From assembly GCF_003173775.1 (NCBI RefSeq), contig NZ_CP029552.1, positions 5,787,001 through 5,851,000 on the forward strand: a stretch of DNA of 64,000 bases. The letters are read 5' to 3'. Positions 17,228 to 25,254 of this stretch are shown here, piece after piece. The first letter of the stretch is position 1. The number at the start of each line of letters is the position of its first letter. The stretch is from Methylobacterium sp. 17Sr1-1. GTDB taxonomy: Bacteria; Pseudomonadota; Alphaproteobacteria; Rhizobiales; Beijerinckiaceae. The notes under the pieces were generated by a model. That model made no database searches. It was not told where the DNA came from and saw only the letters and a program-made list of their open reading frames with translations. A program made the position numbers and the translations under genes.

Positions 17228-17535
17228 AAGGGTCGTCCCTGGATGATGGCGTGGCTGCCGGCGGGGTCGGTCTCCACCGCGACGATGCGGTGGCGGATCC
17301 CCGCCAGGGTGATCTCGTCGTCGGGGTTCGGGGGGGAGCCCGGCGTCAGCACGATGGCCCGTACCACCCGGCCCGGAAGCCCGGGCGCCTCGGACGCCTC
17401 CCGGGCGCCGTCGAGCCGGGCGCGGACGGGCTCGTCCGCGACGCCGTCCGGGCCCACCCGGTGCAGCGTGGCGGCGTCGAAGAGGGGGGCGAAAGCCCCC
17501 GCGAGATGGCGGCCGAGTCCGTCGAGGAGGCCCAT
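17224..17535 (-). CDS. Head-closure/head-tail adaptor protein
   Basis: A protein of about 103 residues with a short N-terminal helix (GLLDGLGRHLAGAFAPLFDAATLHR) and a beta-rich body ending DDEITLAGIRHRIVAVETDPAGSHAIIQGRPL, in the style of head-tail stopper proteins of siphoviruses. The fold assignment is tentative. Starts ATG 17535 or GTG 17538, both overlapping the upstream connector gene. It sits exactly where the head-closure protein is found in lambda-like and GTA clusters. Confidence 0.7.
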   Translation of the reverse strand: MGLLDGLGRHLAGAFAPLFDAATLHRVGPDGVADEPVRARLDGAREASEAPGLPGRVVRAIVLTPGSPPNPDDEITLAGIRHRIVAVETDPAGSHAIIQGRPL

Positions 17536-17906
17536 CACACCACCGCCACGCCGACGCTGTTGCGGCGCATCACCTCGTGGAAGCGCCGCCCGTAGGAGGT
17601 GAGCCCGAGCGTCCCCGGCAGGACCTCGGCGGGCGGGTCGCGGCGCTCCAGGTGGAGCGTGCCGCTGCGCAACGCCTTGAGGTCCAGGGCGCCCGCCCGG
17701 GCGAGCTCGGCCTCGGGCCCGCCCTGCCCGTCGAGGGTGAGGGTGTGGGCGGCATGCAGCATCCGCCCGAGGGCCGCATCCGCCGCCGGCCAGGCCGCCC
17801 CGATCCGCGGAGCCGCCTCCGCCAGCGCCCCGGCGAGCGCCGCGTCGGGGAGGCCGGCAAAGGCCGGGAAGCGGGCCCGGAAGGCGTCCGGAGTGATCTC
17901 CGCCAT
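17535..17906 (-). CDS. Head-tail connector protein (DUF4054-like)
   Basis: A 123-residue protein beginning ITPDAFRARFPAFAGLPDAALAGALAEAAPRIG and continuing with a helical bundle containing DAALGRMLHAAHTLTL, then LTSYGRRFHEVMRRNSVGV near the C-terminus. This is the pattern of DUF4054 head-tail connector proteins (gp6-like adaptor) that attach to the portal. It stands just downstream of the small capsid-following gene and two bases from it. Confidence 0.8.
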   Translation of the reverse strand: MAEITPDAFRARFPAFAGLPDAALAGALAEAAPRIGAAWPAADAALGRMLHAAHTLTLDGQGGPEAELARAGALDLKALRSGTLHLERRDPPAEVLPGTLGLTSYGRRFHEVMRRNSVGVAVV

Positions 17907-17907
17907 C

Positions 17908-18168
17908 TCACGCCTCCCCGCCGGAGGACGGGCGCCCGCGGCGTCGCTCGGGGCGCGGGTCCAGGGGGAGCGGGCCGGGCTCCGCCTCGACCCGCACCTC
18001 GCCCGCCGCCTCCCAGGCGGACAGGCAGGGGTCCGGCCGCTCGGGCAGCACCAGCACCGCGCTCTCGCCGGGCAGGAGCAGCCGGGGCGCCCGCGCGCCC
18101 TTGGGCCAGACCAGCCGGGGACCGGCCGCGTGGTTCGTCACCCGCATCATGGTCGCAGCCTCCGTCAT
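17908..18168 (-). CDS. Small phage protein of unknown function in the head module
   Basis: An 86-residue protein, mostly proline-, arginine- and glutamate-rich, with a possible short beta segment (RVTNHAAGPRLVWPKGARA, then RLLLPGESAVLVLPERP). No family recognised. Its ATG overlaps the capsid stop codon as ATGA, so it is co-translated with the major capsid protein; a head decoration or connector accessory role is conceivable but unsupported by sequence. Confidence 0.65.
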   Translation of the reverse strand: MTEAATMMRVTNHAAGPRLVWPKGARAPRLLLPGESAVLVLPERPDPCLSAWEAAGEVRVEAEPGPLPLDPRPERRRGRPSSGGEA

Positions 18169-19112
18169 ATGCCGTCGAGGTAGCGGCAGGCGGCGGGGCG
18201 GCGGATGTCGAGGCCGCCGAGCCGGAAGGCACCCGGCACCTCGAACCGCCACGGGCCGGTCTGCCAGGCCGGGAAGAACCGGAACGGCATCGGCAGCCAC
18301 AGCTTCAGCACGGAGGGGTCGCGGCGATACGCGACCATGCGGGCGCTGCCGCCAGTGCCGGCGGTCTCGAGGGTGCGCACGCCGAAGACCGTCAGGTCCT
18401 GGCCCGTCTCCAGGGTGTAGACGTTGTGGCGCCGGATCCAGTCGAGGAGCGTGATCGGGCTCGTCGGGTCGAGGCGGCGCAGGCCGAGGCTCAGCATCTG
18501 GTCGTAGGGCAGGAGCAGGGTGTCGGCCATCTCGACCGTGTTGGAGCCGGTGAAGATGCCGATGAGCTGGCCGTTGATGTCGGTGAGCACCTGCTCGGCC
18601 GTCTTCTGGGCCCAGAGGGTGCTGCCGCCGGTGCCGGTGGCGGCGGCGCCGCCCACGGTCACGCTCGGATGGTTGAGGAGGCCGGAGAAGCCCTTCCCCG
18701 CGTCGCCCTGCAAGGCGATCTGGTCGATGAACTCCTCGGAGGCCTGCCGGGCCGCGTCGGCCTTGTCGGCGTCGAGGGTCATGCCCAGGAGCTGGGCCTT
18801 GCCGAGTTCCTCGAGGTCGTAGCCGTAGCCGATCCCCGCCATGGCGACGGCGGTCTCGTACTGGCGTCGCAGCAGCTCGACCTTCGGCACGTCGGTCGCC
18901 GCGCCGTGGACCCAGGTCGCCTGGCCGACCCGGTCGACCGAGAAGTAGGTCACGGTCGGCACCCATTCGGGCGCCGCGGTGTCGACCGGCACGAGGCGCG
19001 GGTAGCGGATCGCCGGGTACTGGTTGCGGTAGACCGCGGGCTCGATGAAGGCCTGCTGGCTGACCAGGAAGGCGAGCGCGCGGGGGGCGTCGGCGAGGAA
19101 GGTGCGGGTCAT
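18165..19112 (-). CDS. Major capsid protein, DUF2184 family
   Basis: A 315-residue protein matching DUF2184 capsid proteins: AFLVSQQAFIEPAVYRNQYP near the N-terminus, APEWVPTVTYFSVDRVGQATWV, the central EEFIDQIALQGDAGKGFSGLLNHPSV and, near the end, VAYRRDPSVLKLWLPMPFRFFPAWQTGP. Members form HK97-fold capsids of phages that pair them with DUF1073 portals and DUF2213 proteins, as here. This capsid is not of the HK97 gp5-with-prohead-protease type used in RcGTA, which marks the head module as a different lineage from the tail. Confidence 0.88.
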   Translation of the reverse strand: MTRTFLADAPRALAFLVSQQAFIEPAVYRNQYPAIRYPRLVPVDTAAPEWVPTVTYFSVDRVGQATWVHGAATDVPKVELLRRQYETAVAMAGIGYGYDLEELGKAQLLGMTLDADKADAARQASEEFIDQIALQGDAGKGFSGLLNHPSVTVGGAAATGTGGSTLWAQKTAEQVLTDINGQLIGIFTGSNTVEMADTLLLPYDQMLSLGLRRLDPTSPITLLDWIRRHNVYTLETGQDLTVFGVRTLETAGTGGSARMVAYRRDPSVLKLWLPMPFRFFPAWQTGPWRFEVPGAFRLGGLDIRRPAACRYLDGI

Positions 19113-19126
19113 GACGGAGCCTCGTT

Positions 19127-19570
19127 TCAGTTCAGGCGCAGGCGGACGAGGCCGCCGGCGGCGGCGGAGGTGTCGAACAGGGCGCCGGGCATCGCGGTGT
19201 TGCCGGAGGCGGTGGCCGTGACGGCGCCGGCGGCGGTGACGTAGGCCGGGCTGCCGGCGCTCGCGGCCGTCGCGGTGACGACCCAGACGGTGCCGCGCAC
19301 CATCACCGGCGCGGTCTCGCTCTTGGCGAAGAGGTCGGAGCCGCTCGGGGATGGCCGGGCGTTCCGGTCGGCGAGCACGATGCCGCGGAAGACCGCCCCC
19401 GAGGCGGCGATGCCGTCGTCGCGGGCGCCCTGGAAGGCGGCCCGCCCGAAGGCGATGCCGTCCTGGGTCTCGACCGTGCGGCTGATCACCGTGGCGGGAT
19501 CCTGGTCGGCGGCCATCCCCTCGTACGCGGCGGCGGGCCGGGCGGGGTAGCTGGTCTGGACGGAGGGCAT
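19127..19570 (-). CDS. DUF2190-like capsid cement/decoration protein
   Basis: A 147-residue protein starting MPSVQTSYPARPAAAYEGMAAD and containing SRTVETQDGIAFGRAAFQGA and a C-terminal beta barrel-like part (AASAGSPAYVTAAGAVTATASG, then VRLRLN). This is the layout of structural cement proteins found just upstream of DUF2184 capsids. The ATG overlaps the DUF2213 stop as ATGA. It is expected to stabilise the capsid shell. Confidence 0.8.
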   Translation of the reverse strand: MPSVQTSYPARPAAAYEGMAADQDPATVISRTVETQDGIAFGRAAFQGARDDGIAASGAVFRGIVLADRNARPSPSGSDLFAKSETAPVMVRGTVWVVTATAASAGSPAYVTAAGAVTATASGNTAMPGALFDTSAAAGGLVRLRLN

Positions 19571-20571
19571 CAGCGGGCTCCTGCGGGTTTCCAGGCGTTG
19601 CGGAGGGTCTCGACCATGGCGGCATGGGCCGCCTCGGGCGTGCGGGCGTCGGCGGTCCGGTGGCGAAGGGCGTCGCGCAGCGGGTCCGGGGCGTGGGGCG
19701 GGGCGGCGCGGCGCGGGTCGGCGGCGACCCGGAAGGCCCCCTCGATCGCGGCGGCGCTCATGGCGGCGGCCTCCGCCTCGCCGAGGGTGCGGGCGACCGC
19801 CGCGCGCCGGATCGCTTCGGGATCGAGGCCGGCGGGATCGAAGGCGTCGCCGAGGATGCGGCGGGCGTCGGCGATCAGGGCGCCGCGCTCGGCCGCCAGC
19901 GCGTCGAGGGCGGCCGTGTCCGGCACCCTGGCGCGGAGCGCCGCGACCTCGCCATCGCGCTCGGCCAGAGCGGTCTCCGCGGCGTCGGCCCGCGCCTCGG
20001 CCGCGGCGAGGCGCCGGGTCAGGTCCGCGTCGCCGATCCGGCATTCCGGCCCGGCGCGCCCCTGCGCCACGATGGCGACGTGGTCGACGACGATGCGGGT
20101 CTGGCGCGCGTCGTAGGGCTCGCCGTCCGGGGCGGTGCCGGGGGTCCAGTCGAGGTCGCAGGTGTACCCGACCGAGACCTCGCGCCGCCCGGCCTGCACC
20201 GCCGCGATCGCCGCGGAATCGGCGAGCAGCATCGGGATGCGCACGAAAGCGCCGTCGCGCACCACCTCGTCGCCGACATGGCCGCGGGCGACCCCGCGCC
20301 AGGTCCGGGGCGTCACCGCCCCGGGCGGGTGGTCGAGGGTGACGGGCTTGTGGCCGAAGCTGCGCAGCGACTCCTCGCGAAAGATCTCGTCCGGGTCGCG
20401 GTAGATCCGGACCTGGGCGAGATCCGGCCGGGCGACCTCGTCGCCGCGATAGACCTGGACGTTGCCGGCGCGGGCGGCGCGCGCCTGCACGACCAGGGCG
20501 CCGTTGCCGAGCGGGCGCGCGCCCGCGATCTCGGCCGCGGGGCCGAGGCTGAACCGGTCGAAGAGGTGCAT
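19570..20571 (-). CDS. DUF2213 scaffold/prohead protease-type protein
   Basis: A 333-residue protein. The N-terminal domain matches DUF2213: RDPDEIFREESLRSFGHKPVTLDHPP, GAFVRIPMLLADSAAIAAVQAGRREVSVGYTCDLDWTPG and RIVVDHVAIVAQGRAG. Histidine and serine residues in HPP and VSVGYT are in the places expected of a capsid maturation protease. The C-terminal half is a long alanine-, glutamate- and arginine-rich coiled coil (about residues 180-230) of scaffold character. A combined protease and scaffold for procapsid assembly is the family role. Confidence 0.82.
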   Translation of the reverse strand: MHLFDRFSLGPAAEIAGARPLGNGALVVQARAARAGNVQVYRGDEVARPDLAQVRIYRDPDEIFREESLRSFGHKPVTLDHPPGAVTPRTWRGVARGHVGDEVVRDGAFVRIPMLLADSAAIAAVQAGRREVSVGYTCDLDWTPGTAPDGEPYDARQTRIVVDHVAIVAQGRAGPECRIGDADLTRRLAAAEARADAAETALAERDGEVAALRARVPDTAALDALAAERGALIADARRILGDAFDPAGLDPEAIRRAAVARTLGEAEAAAMSAAAIEGAFRVAADPRRAAPPHAPDPLRDALRHRTADARTPEAAHAAMVETLRNAWKPAGAR

Positions 20572-20713
20572 GGGGGATGGTCTCGCGTGGGGAGAGGGGT
20601 GATCTCGCGCCTACTCGGGCACGTCGGTTCACACGCCGGATGGCGCGCATCCGCCCGTCTCGGCGGTCGGCACGAAGCTCACGAGTGAAGTTATGCCAAG
20701 AATTGCGCGGGAT

Positions 20714-20749
20714 CCCCTCTCCCGTCTGGGAGAGGGGTAGGGGTGAGGG
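20714..20749 (+). repeat. CCCTCTCCC-type palindromic repeat, copy 1
   Basis: A hairpin (CCCCTCTCCC, TCTG-type loop, GGGAGAGGGG) followed by TAGGGGTGAGGG. The same unit in inverted orientation lies at 20825-20862, and a related one at 36644-36667; the bases GCGCGGGATYCCCTCTCCC precede both this copy and the one at 36644. Such elements are widespread intergenic repeats in proteobacteria. Confidence 0.75.
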
Positions 20750-20824
20750 TGTGACGTGTCCGTGTAAAGCTCAGAATGCCGTGCTGACAGCGGAACGGTC
20801 GGAGCTTGACTCGGCGCCGTCTCC

Positions 20825-20862
20825 ACCCTCACCCCTGTCCCCTCTCCCACACGGGAGAGGGG
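20825..20862 (-). repeat. CCCTCTCCC-type palindromic repeat, copy 2 (inverted)
   Basis: Reads CCCTCACCCCTGTCCC, then CTCTCCC, a short loop and GGGAGAGGGG on the plus strand. Reversed, it matches copy 1 nearly base for base over about 36 bases, so the pair forms a large inverted repeat with about 75 bases between. Confidence 0.75.
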
Positions 20863-20934
20863 GACCAGCGTGCTATTCGGCAATGTGACTGTTGCGGCTC
20901 GCTCGGGAGGATGTCGGAGTTCGGAAACCCGCCC

Positions 20935-22200
20935 TCACCCCGCCGACCGCCCGAAGGCCGCGGCGATGCCCGGGAAGAGGTCGGCGGCGGAGAGCCAGCC
21001 CTCGACGCCGCGGGAGAGGACGTCCGCGGGCACCACGCCCTCGCGGGCGAGCATCGCGGCGGTCTCGGCCTTGAGGCGGCCGACCTCCGCCTTCTCGCGC
21101 TCGCTCGCCTGCGCCAGCGGCCGCCAGGCGTAGCGCAACGAGGGCTCGTCGCGGCCGAGCGCGTCGCGGACCAGGAGCTGGTCGAGGCGGGCGATGGCCG
21201 GGGTGAGCTCGACGGTCTGACGGGCCGCGACGTGGTCGTGGTAGTTGCGGATGTCGGATTCACCGGTGGCGTTGAGGCCCGAGGGCGACTGGCCGAGCAG
21301 CCGCGTCACCGGGATGTCGGCGGCCCCCGCCGCGACCTGGAGGAAGAGGCGCGCCACCTCCGGCAGGCCCGAGAAGTCGAGCTGCTTCTGCTGGTAGCGC
21401 TCGCCCTCCGGCGAGCGGCCGTCGCCTTCGAGCAGCAGCATGCCGAACAGGCCCTTCATCCGTGCCGCGTAGGCGAAGCGCTCCGTGAGAAGGCGGGTGC
21501 CGTCCTCGGTCGAGAGGGCTTGCGACAGGCCCGGCACCGAGATCACGTCCTGCTTGGCCTCGGGCAGCATCGCGGCGATGTGGGCGGCGGCGGCCGTCGC
21601 CTGGTCGATCGCCTCCAGGAGCGCCTGGAGCACGCTGTCGCCCCAGCCGTCGCTGGCCGCGTCGTCCGGCAGGGCGGCGCCGAGGAGGCGCACCACCCGC
21701 GAGGGATGGACCGCCTGCCCGCCGGCGATGGTGTAGCCTCGGGGCTCGCCGAACCAGGGCGAGAGCGGGTCGCGCTCGAGGGCGCCGGCCTGGATCTGGC
21801 CGCGGGGCAGGACGTGGAGGTAGCGCAGGCCCCTCTGCCCGACCGTCCCGGGGTCGAGCGGCAGGCTCGGGTGCGGCGCCCCGTCGCCGATCAGGATCGC
21901 GGCGCCACCGTGCAGGCGCGCCAGGCGCAGGGCCCGCAGCAGGCGGTCGCGCAAGGACAAGCGCTCCTCGCTCGCCGCCAGCGCCGCCGCGACCTCCGGC
22001 GGCGCCTGCCAGGCGCGCCATTCGCGCAGCATGTCGAAGGGCACGATGTCGACGACCTTGCGGGCGAGCCAGTTGTCCCGGTAGGCGGCGTCGAGTTCCG
22101 CCCGGGCCCGTGGCACGTGGATGTGCAGGTTGCCGGTGCTCTTGTCCCGCGGGCCGCTGAGGCCGGAGACGAGGTTGGCGAGGCGGTCGGCGATCCACAT
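20935..22200 (-). CDS. Phage portal protein, DUF1073 family
   Basis: A 421-residue protein matching DUF1073 portals: LAVNLV-like start (IADRLANLVSGLSGPRDKST), YRDNWLARKVVDIVPFDMLREWRAW, HGGAAILIGDG, a central wing region, then PEGERYQQKQLDFSGLPEVARLF and GAADIPVTRLLGQSPSGLNATGESDIRNYHD, the strongest signature of the family. Databases also list the domain under the name anti-CBASS Acb1-like N-terminal; no catalytic Acb1 domain is present here, so the portal role stands. Its ATG overlaps the terminase stop (ATGA). Confidence 0.88.
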   Translation of the reverse strand: MWIADRLANLVSGLSGPRDKSTGNLHIHVPRARAELDAAYRDNWLARKVVDIVPFDMLREWRAWQAPPEVAAALAASEERLSLRDRLLRALRLARLHGGAAILIGDGAPHPSLPLDPGTVGQRGLRYLHVLPRGQIQAGALERDPLSPWFGEPRGYTIAGGQAVHPSRVVRLLGAALPDDAASDGWGDSVLQALLEAIDQATAAAAHIAAMLPEAKQDVISVPGLSQALSTEDGTRLLTERFAYAARMKGLFGMLLLEGDGRSPEGERYQQKQLDFSGLPEVARLFLQVAAGAADIPVTRLLGQSPSGLNATGESDIRNYHDHVAARQTVELTPAIARLDQLLVRDALGRDEPSLRYAWRPLAQASEREKAEVGRLKAETAAMLAREGVVPADVLSRGVEGWLSAADLFPGIAAAFGRSAG

Positions 22201-23666
22201 CACAGGACTCCGAGCAGGCCGTATCCCGGCCGGGCCAGCGCCGCGAAGGCGCGCGAGAGGGCGTCGACCTGGTCGAGGAAGGCGCCGTTGGGGAAGGCGC
22301 AGAGCTCGTCGAGGAAGGCCTCGTTCCAGGGCCCGGCGACGAGGTGCAGGTTGCCGGCCTCGGCCTGGGCCGAGACCGGGGCGGCGCGGGTCGCCTTGTC
22401 GCCGCTCTCGGGCGACGCCCTGACGTCGTAGCCGGCGAGCCGCCCGACGAGGTACTGCGCCTGCGCCTTGCCGGCCTGTCCGGGATCCTGCGGCAGCGAG
22501 ATCCGGCAGGACGGCCCGTCCTCCGCTGCGGTGGCGAGGATCAGCCGCTCGACGCCCCCGGCCGAGAGCCGGTCGCGGCGCACGTCCACGACGTAGAGAT
22601 GCCCGTCGGGAGCGCGGGCGAGCTTGACGCCGGCGGTGTAGTCCGGCTGCCGTCCGCCTCTGGGCACGCTCGCCGCAAGGTCCCAGGCCCGGACGGTGGC
22701 GCAGCCGGCAGGGACGGCCCGCACGAGGGTGAACCAGCCGCGCTTGAACAGGCCGCCGTCCCGGGGTGCCGGGCGCTGCTGATACTGGCCGGCCGCCGCG
22801 TACTCGCCCATCGCGGCCTTGTCGCACTCCACCGCCGCGCGGGGAAAGCGGGCCGGAAAGAGGAGCTCGCCCGCCTCCCGGCGGGGATCCGTAAAGCCGA
22901 TCCGGGTGGTGCAGGCGCGCTCCGGCTCGAACTCCATCGGCAGCATCAGGTGGTCGTAGCCGAGGGTCTTCGCCAGGATCACGCCCGACAGGTCGCGTTC
23001 GTGCAGCCGCTGCATGATGACGACGATCGCCGAGCGGACGGGGTCGTTGAGGCGGGTCGGCACCGCCTCCAGGAACCACTGCGCGACCCCCTCGCGCACC
23101 CGCTCGGAACTGGCGCCGTCGACCGAGATCGGGTCGTCGAGGATCACCCGGTCGCCGCGCGAGCCGGTGATCGAGCCGGCCGAGACCGCCTCGCGCAGGC
23201 CGGTCGCAGTGGTCTCGAACCGGCCCTTGCGGTTCTGGTCGCGGGTCAGCCGCACCCGGTCGCCCCAGAGCGCCCGGTACCAGGGCGAGGTGATCAGGCG
23301 CCGGGTGCGCAGGTTGTCGCGGAGCGCCAGCCGCTCGGTGTGCGAGACCGCGACGGTGCGTAGGCCGGGGCGGTTCTTCGGTCCCCATTCCCAGGCCGGC
23401 CAGAACACCCCGGCGAGCAGGCTCTTCATCGTGCCGGGGGGCACGTTGATCAGGAGCCGGGTGATCGTGCCGGCACTCACCGCCTCGAGATGGGCGCAGA
23501 CGGCGTCGATGTGCCAGCCATGCACGTAAGCACTGCCCGGCTCGATCACCGGCCAGGCCCGGCGCACGAAGCCCGCCAGGCTCTCCTCGCTATCGAGCCG
23601 GTCGAGCGCCCGGATCAGGGCCGGCGGGTCGTTCAGCCAGGTCTGCGGCAATGAGGTCCGCGGCAT
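22200..23666 (-). CDS. Phage terminase large subunit
   Basis: A protein of 488 residues. The ATPase domain has a Walker A-like loop in LLINVPPGTMKSLL (about residues 75-82), a Walker B region in RGDRVILDDPI and a coupling motif near AIVVIMQRLHERDLSG. The C-terminal nuclease part has the acidic RNase H-like positions in TVRAWDLAAS, YVVDVRRDRLS and LCAFPNGAFLDQVDALSRAF. It packages DNA at the portal. The ATG at 23666 overlaps the small-subunit gene by 77 bases; the frame stays open further upstream, but that extension is low in complexity and is not used here. Confidence 0.9.
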   Translation of the reverse strand: MPRTSLPQTWLNDPPALIRALDRLDSEESLAGFVRRAWPVIEPGSAYVHGWHIDAVCAHLEAVSAGTITRLLINVPPGTMKSLLAGVFWPAWEWGPKNRPGLRTVAVSHTERLALRDNLRTRRLITSPWYRALWGDRVRLTRDQNRKGRFETTATGLREAVSAGSITGSRGDRVILDDPISVDGASSERVREGVAQWFLEAVPTRLNDPVRSAIVVIMQRLHERDLSGVILAKTLGYDHLMLPMEFEPERACTTRIGFTDPRREAGELLFPARFPRAAVECDKAAMGEYAAAGQYQQRPAPRDGGLFKRGWFTLVRAVPAGCATVRAWDLAASVPRGGRQPDYTAGVKLARAPDGHLYVVDVRRDRLSAGGVERLILATAAEDGPSCRISLPQDPGQAGKAQAQYLVGRLAGYDVRASPESGDKATRAAPVSAQAEAGNLHLVAGPWNEAFLDELCAFPNGAFLDQVDALSRAFAALARPGYGLLGVL

Positions 23667-24309
23667 CGAGGGGCCGGGCGTGGGACAGGCGCTCGGCGAT
23701 GGCCCGGAGCTGGGCCCGCTGCCCCTCGTCGAGGAGGCGGATGGCGGCGTCCGTGTCGGAGATCGCGGTGTCGTCACGGTGTTTCGCGTCTCCCTTGCCG
23801 TCGAGGTCCCAGGCCTGCCGCTCCAGGGCGATCCACAGCCGCGCCGCGGCGGCGAGGTCGCGCAACGCCGCGACGCGCTTCTGCAGGGCCGCCGCGCGGG
23901 ACAGCCCGCTCTCCTCCGCGCCGTCGTCGGGCCCGGATTCCTCCGCGATGGCGGATTGGAGATCGTCGAGGAGCCGCAGGGTGAGGGCGGCGCCCTGCGC
24001 CACCACGATGCGGTGGCCGCCGAGCACGTCGACCGGGCACGTCAGCCCAGGAGGGGGGAGCCCCGGAAGGGCCGCGCTCGGCGGCGCGTCGCCGGTGGAG
24101 CCCTCGTCCGGAACTGGGGCGTCGCGCGCCCACCCCTCCGCCCGTGCCCGGCGCCGGAGCGTCGCCGGGCTGATACCGAAGCGGCGCGCGATCGCCGGTC
24201 CGGCCCCCGGATCGGCCCGGTAGGCCGCCGCGATGCCCGCCCAGTCGATGACCCGCCGTGTCGAAAACCCTCTTGTCGCCTGCGTCCGGGTCGGGAGCCT
24301 GCTGGCCAT
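23590..24309 (-). CDS. Phage terminase small subunit-like protein
   Basis: A 239-residue protein. Near the N-terminus is a homeodomain-like helix-turn-helix (IAAAYRADPGAGPAIARRFGISPATLRRRARAEGW), typical of DNA-recognising terminase small subunits. A long helical part follows (LTLRLLDDLQSAIAEESG; AALQKRVAALRDLAAAARLWIALERQAWDLDG). It would select the phage genome for packaging. Start ATG 24309 has GAGG nearby; the frame extends further upstream but with composition unlike protein. Confidence 0.8.
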   Translation of the reverse strand: MASRLPTRTQATRGFSTRRVIDWAGIAAAYRADPGAGPAIARRFGISPATLRRRARAEGWARDAPVPDEGSTGDAPPSAALPGLPPPGLTCPVDVLGGHRIVVAQGAALTLRLLDDLQSAIAEESGPDDGAEESGLSRAAALQKRVAALRDLAAAARLWIALERQAWDLDGKGDAKHRDDTAISDTDAAIRLLDEGQRAQLRAIAERLSHARPLDAADLIAADLAERPAGPDPGARPAR

Positions 24310-24510
24310 GTCGCCTCGTCGGGAGATAGGAGGCGCTAAGGCCGGCCCGTGGCTGCCGGCGGCCGAAGGCCGTCGGGCACGCGCCGCCCTTCGCCTCGGT
24401 GATGCCGTGGGCCGGGTCCAGGGACACATCCCCGCAAGGCGGGGCAGTCGAGCAGCCACCTCCCTCGCAGGGCAGGCCGCAGACCCGGATAACCTGAAAC
24501 CCTTGTACCC

Positions 24511-24560
24511 GCCCCGCCGATGTTCGTCAAATGTTCTATTCGGCGGGGCGCAACTTTTTT
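24511..24560 (+). terminator. Hairpin with T run between NusG-like and terminase genes
   Basis: A 10-bp stem (GCCCCGCCGA with TCGGCGGGGC at 24540-24549) and a 19-base AT-rich loop, followed on the plus strand by a TTTTTT run (24555-24560). As drawn it would stop rightward transcription. For the leftward phage transcript the hairpin lies just after the NusG-like gene and could act as a pause or antitermination target, but it lacks a T run in that direction. Confidence 0.5.
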
Positions 24561-24566
24561 GGAATC

Positions 24567-25226
24567 TCAGTCCCGCGCGATCTGGTCCTCGTCGAGCACC
24601 ACCGGGGTCTCGCGCCCGAACAGCGACAGGGCGACCCGGTAGCGCCGGCGGGCCGGATCGGTCCCCTCGACCGTGCCGCGTAAAGCCGCGAGCGGTCCGG
24701 CCGTCACCCGCACGTCGTCGCCGAGCGCGAACAGCAGCGCCGTCACCGCCTCCTCGTCGCCGCCCTCCGCGCCGCCGCCATGCCCGATGATGGCGTCGGC
24801 GAAGGCCTGGAGCACGGACGGCGCGATGACGACGGCACGCCCGTCGCGAAAGAGCACGTGGGCGATGCCCGGATGGCCCTCGACCCGCGCGAGGTCGTCG
24901 TCGTCGCGCAATCCGACGAAGAGCGTGCGGTGCAGGAGCGGCACCCGGGCGGTGCGGCGGCGACCCGAGGGCGAGGTCAGCTCGACCTCCTCCCGCGGCT
25001 CGAAGGTGGGGATGCCGGCGGCCTCGCAGTCGCGGGCCGCGCGGGCGGCCCAGCGCGGCCTCGTCTCGGCGACGAGCCAGACCCGGTCGGCCGCCAGCAC
25101 GACCCGGGCGGGCCGCACCCGCCGGCGCCGCCGGCGCCGGATCTCGGCGGCGCGGTCGGCCGGCGAGCGGTCATGCGCCAGGGCTTCGCGGCGGCGGCGG
25201 GCGATGCGGCGCTTCTTCCCGCTCAC
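24567..25226 (-). CDS. Phage-encoded NusG-like transcription (anti)termination protein
   Basis: A 219-residue protein. The N-terminus (about 40 residues) is extremely basic (KKRRIARRRREAL; RAAEIRRRRRRRVRPA). From about residue 48 it follows the NusG N-terminal domain: VWLVAETRPRWAARAARDCEAAGIPTFEP, then HRTLFVGLRDDDDLARVEGHPGIAHVL. A KOW domain is visible at the C-terminus (GDDVRVTAGPLAALRGTVEG). NusG paralogues such as RfaH or LoaP bind RNA polymerase and suppress pausing or termination at specific operons. Here it is at the head of the long leftward phage unit, just upstream of terminase, so it probably promotes its read-through; that is inference. The start codon is GTG (25226); no stronger ATG lies nearby. 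Confidence 0.8.
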   Translation of the reverse strand: MSGKKRRIARRRREALAHDRSPADRAAEIRRRRRRRVRPARVVLAADRVWLVAETRPRWAARAARDCEAAGIPTFEPREEVELTSPSGRRRTARVPLLHRTLFVGLRDDDDLARVEGHPGIAHVLFRDGRAVVIAPSVLQAFADAIIGHGGGAEGGDEEAVTALLFALGDDVRVTAGPLAALRGTVEGTDPARRRYRVALSLFGRETPVVLDEDQIARD

Positions 25227-25254
25227 GCCGCCCTCCCCGGCTGCCGGGCGCCGG

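Larger units (their letters stand above)
20572..20934. other. Non-coding gap in the phage head module holding two inverted repeat copies
   Basis: About 360 bases without a convincing gene separate the portal and DUF2213 genes, the longest gap in an otherwise gapless unit. It contains two inverted copies of a CCCTCTCCC-type palindrome (listed separately) and a less GC-rich spacer. No promoter could be pointed to with confidence. Confidence 0.6.

Noticed and set aside
20935..22200. Reading the DUF1073 protein as an anti-CBASS nuclease (Acb1)
   Set aside because: Only the portal-type part is present, with the NATGESDIRNYHD signature next to terminase and scaffold genes. The Acb1 name in databases stems from a shared N-terminal domain label.
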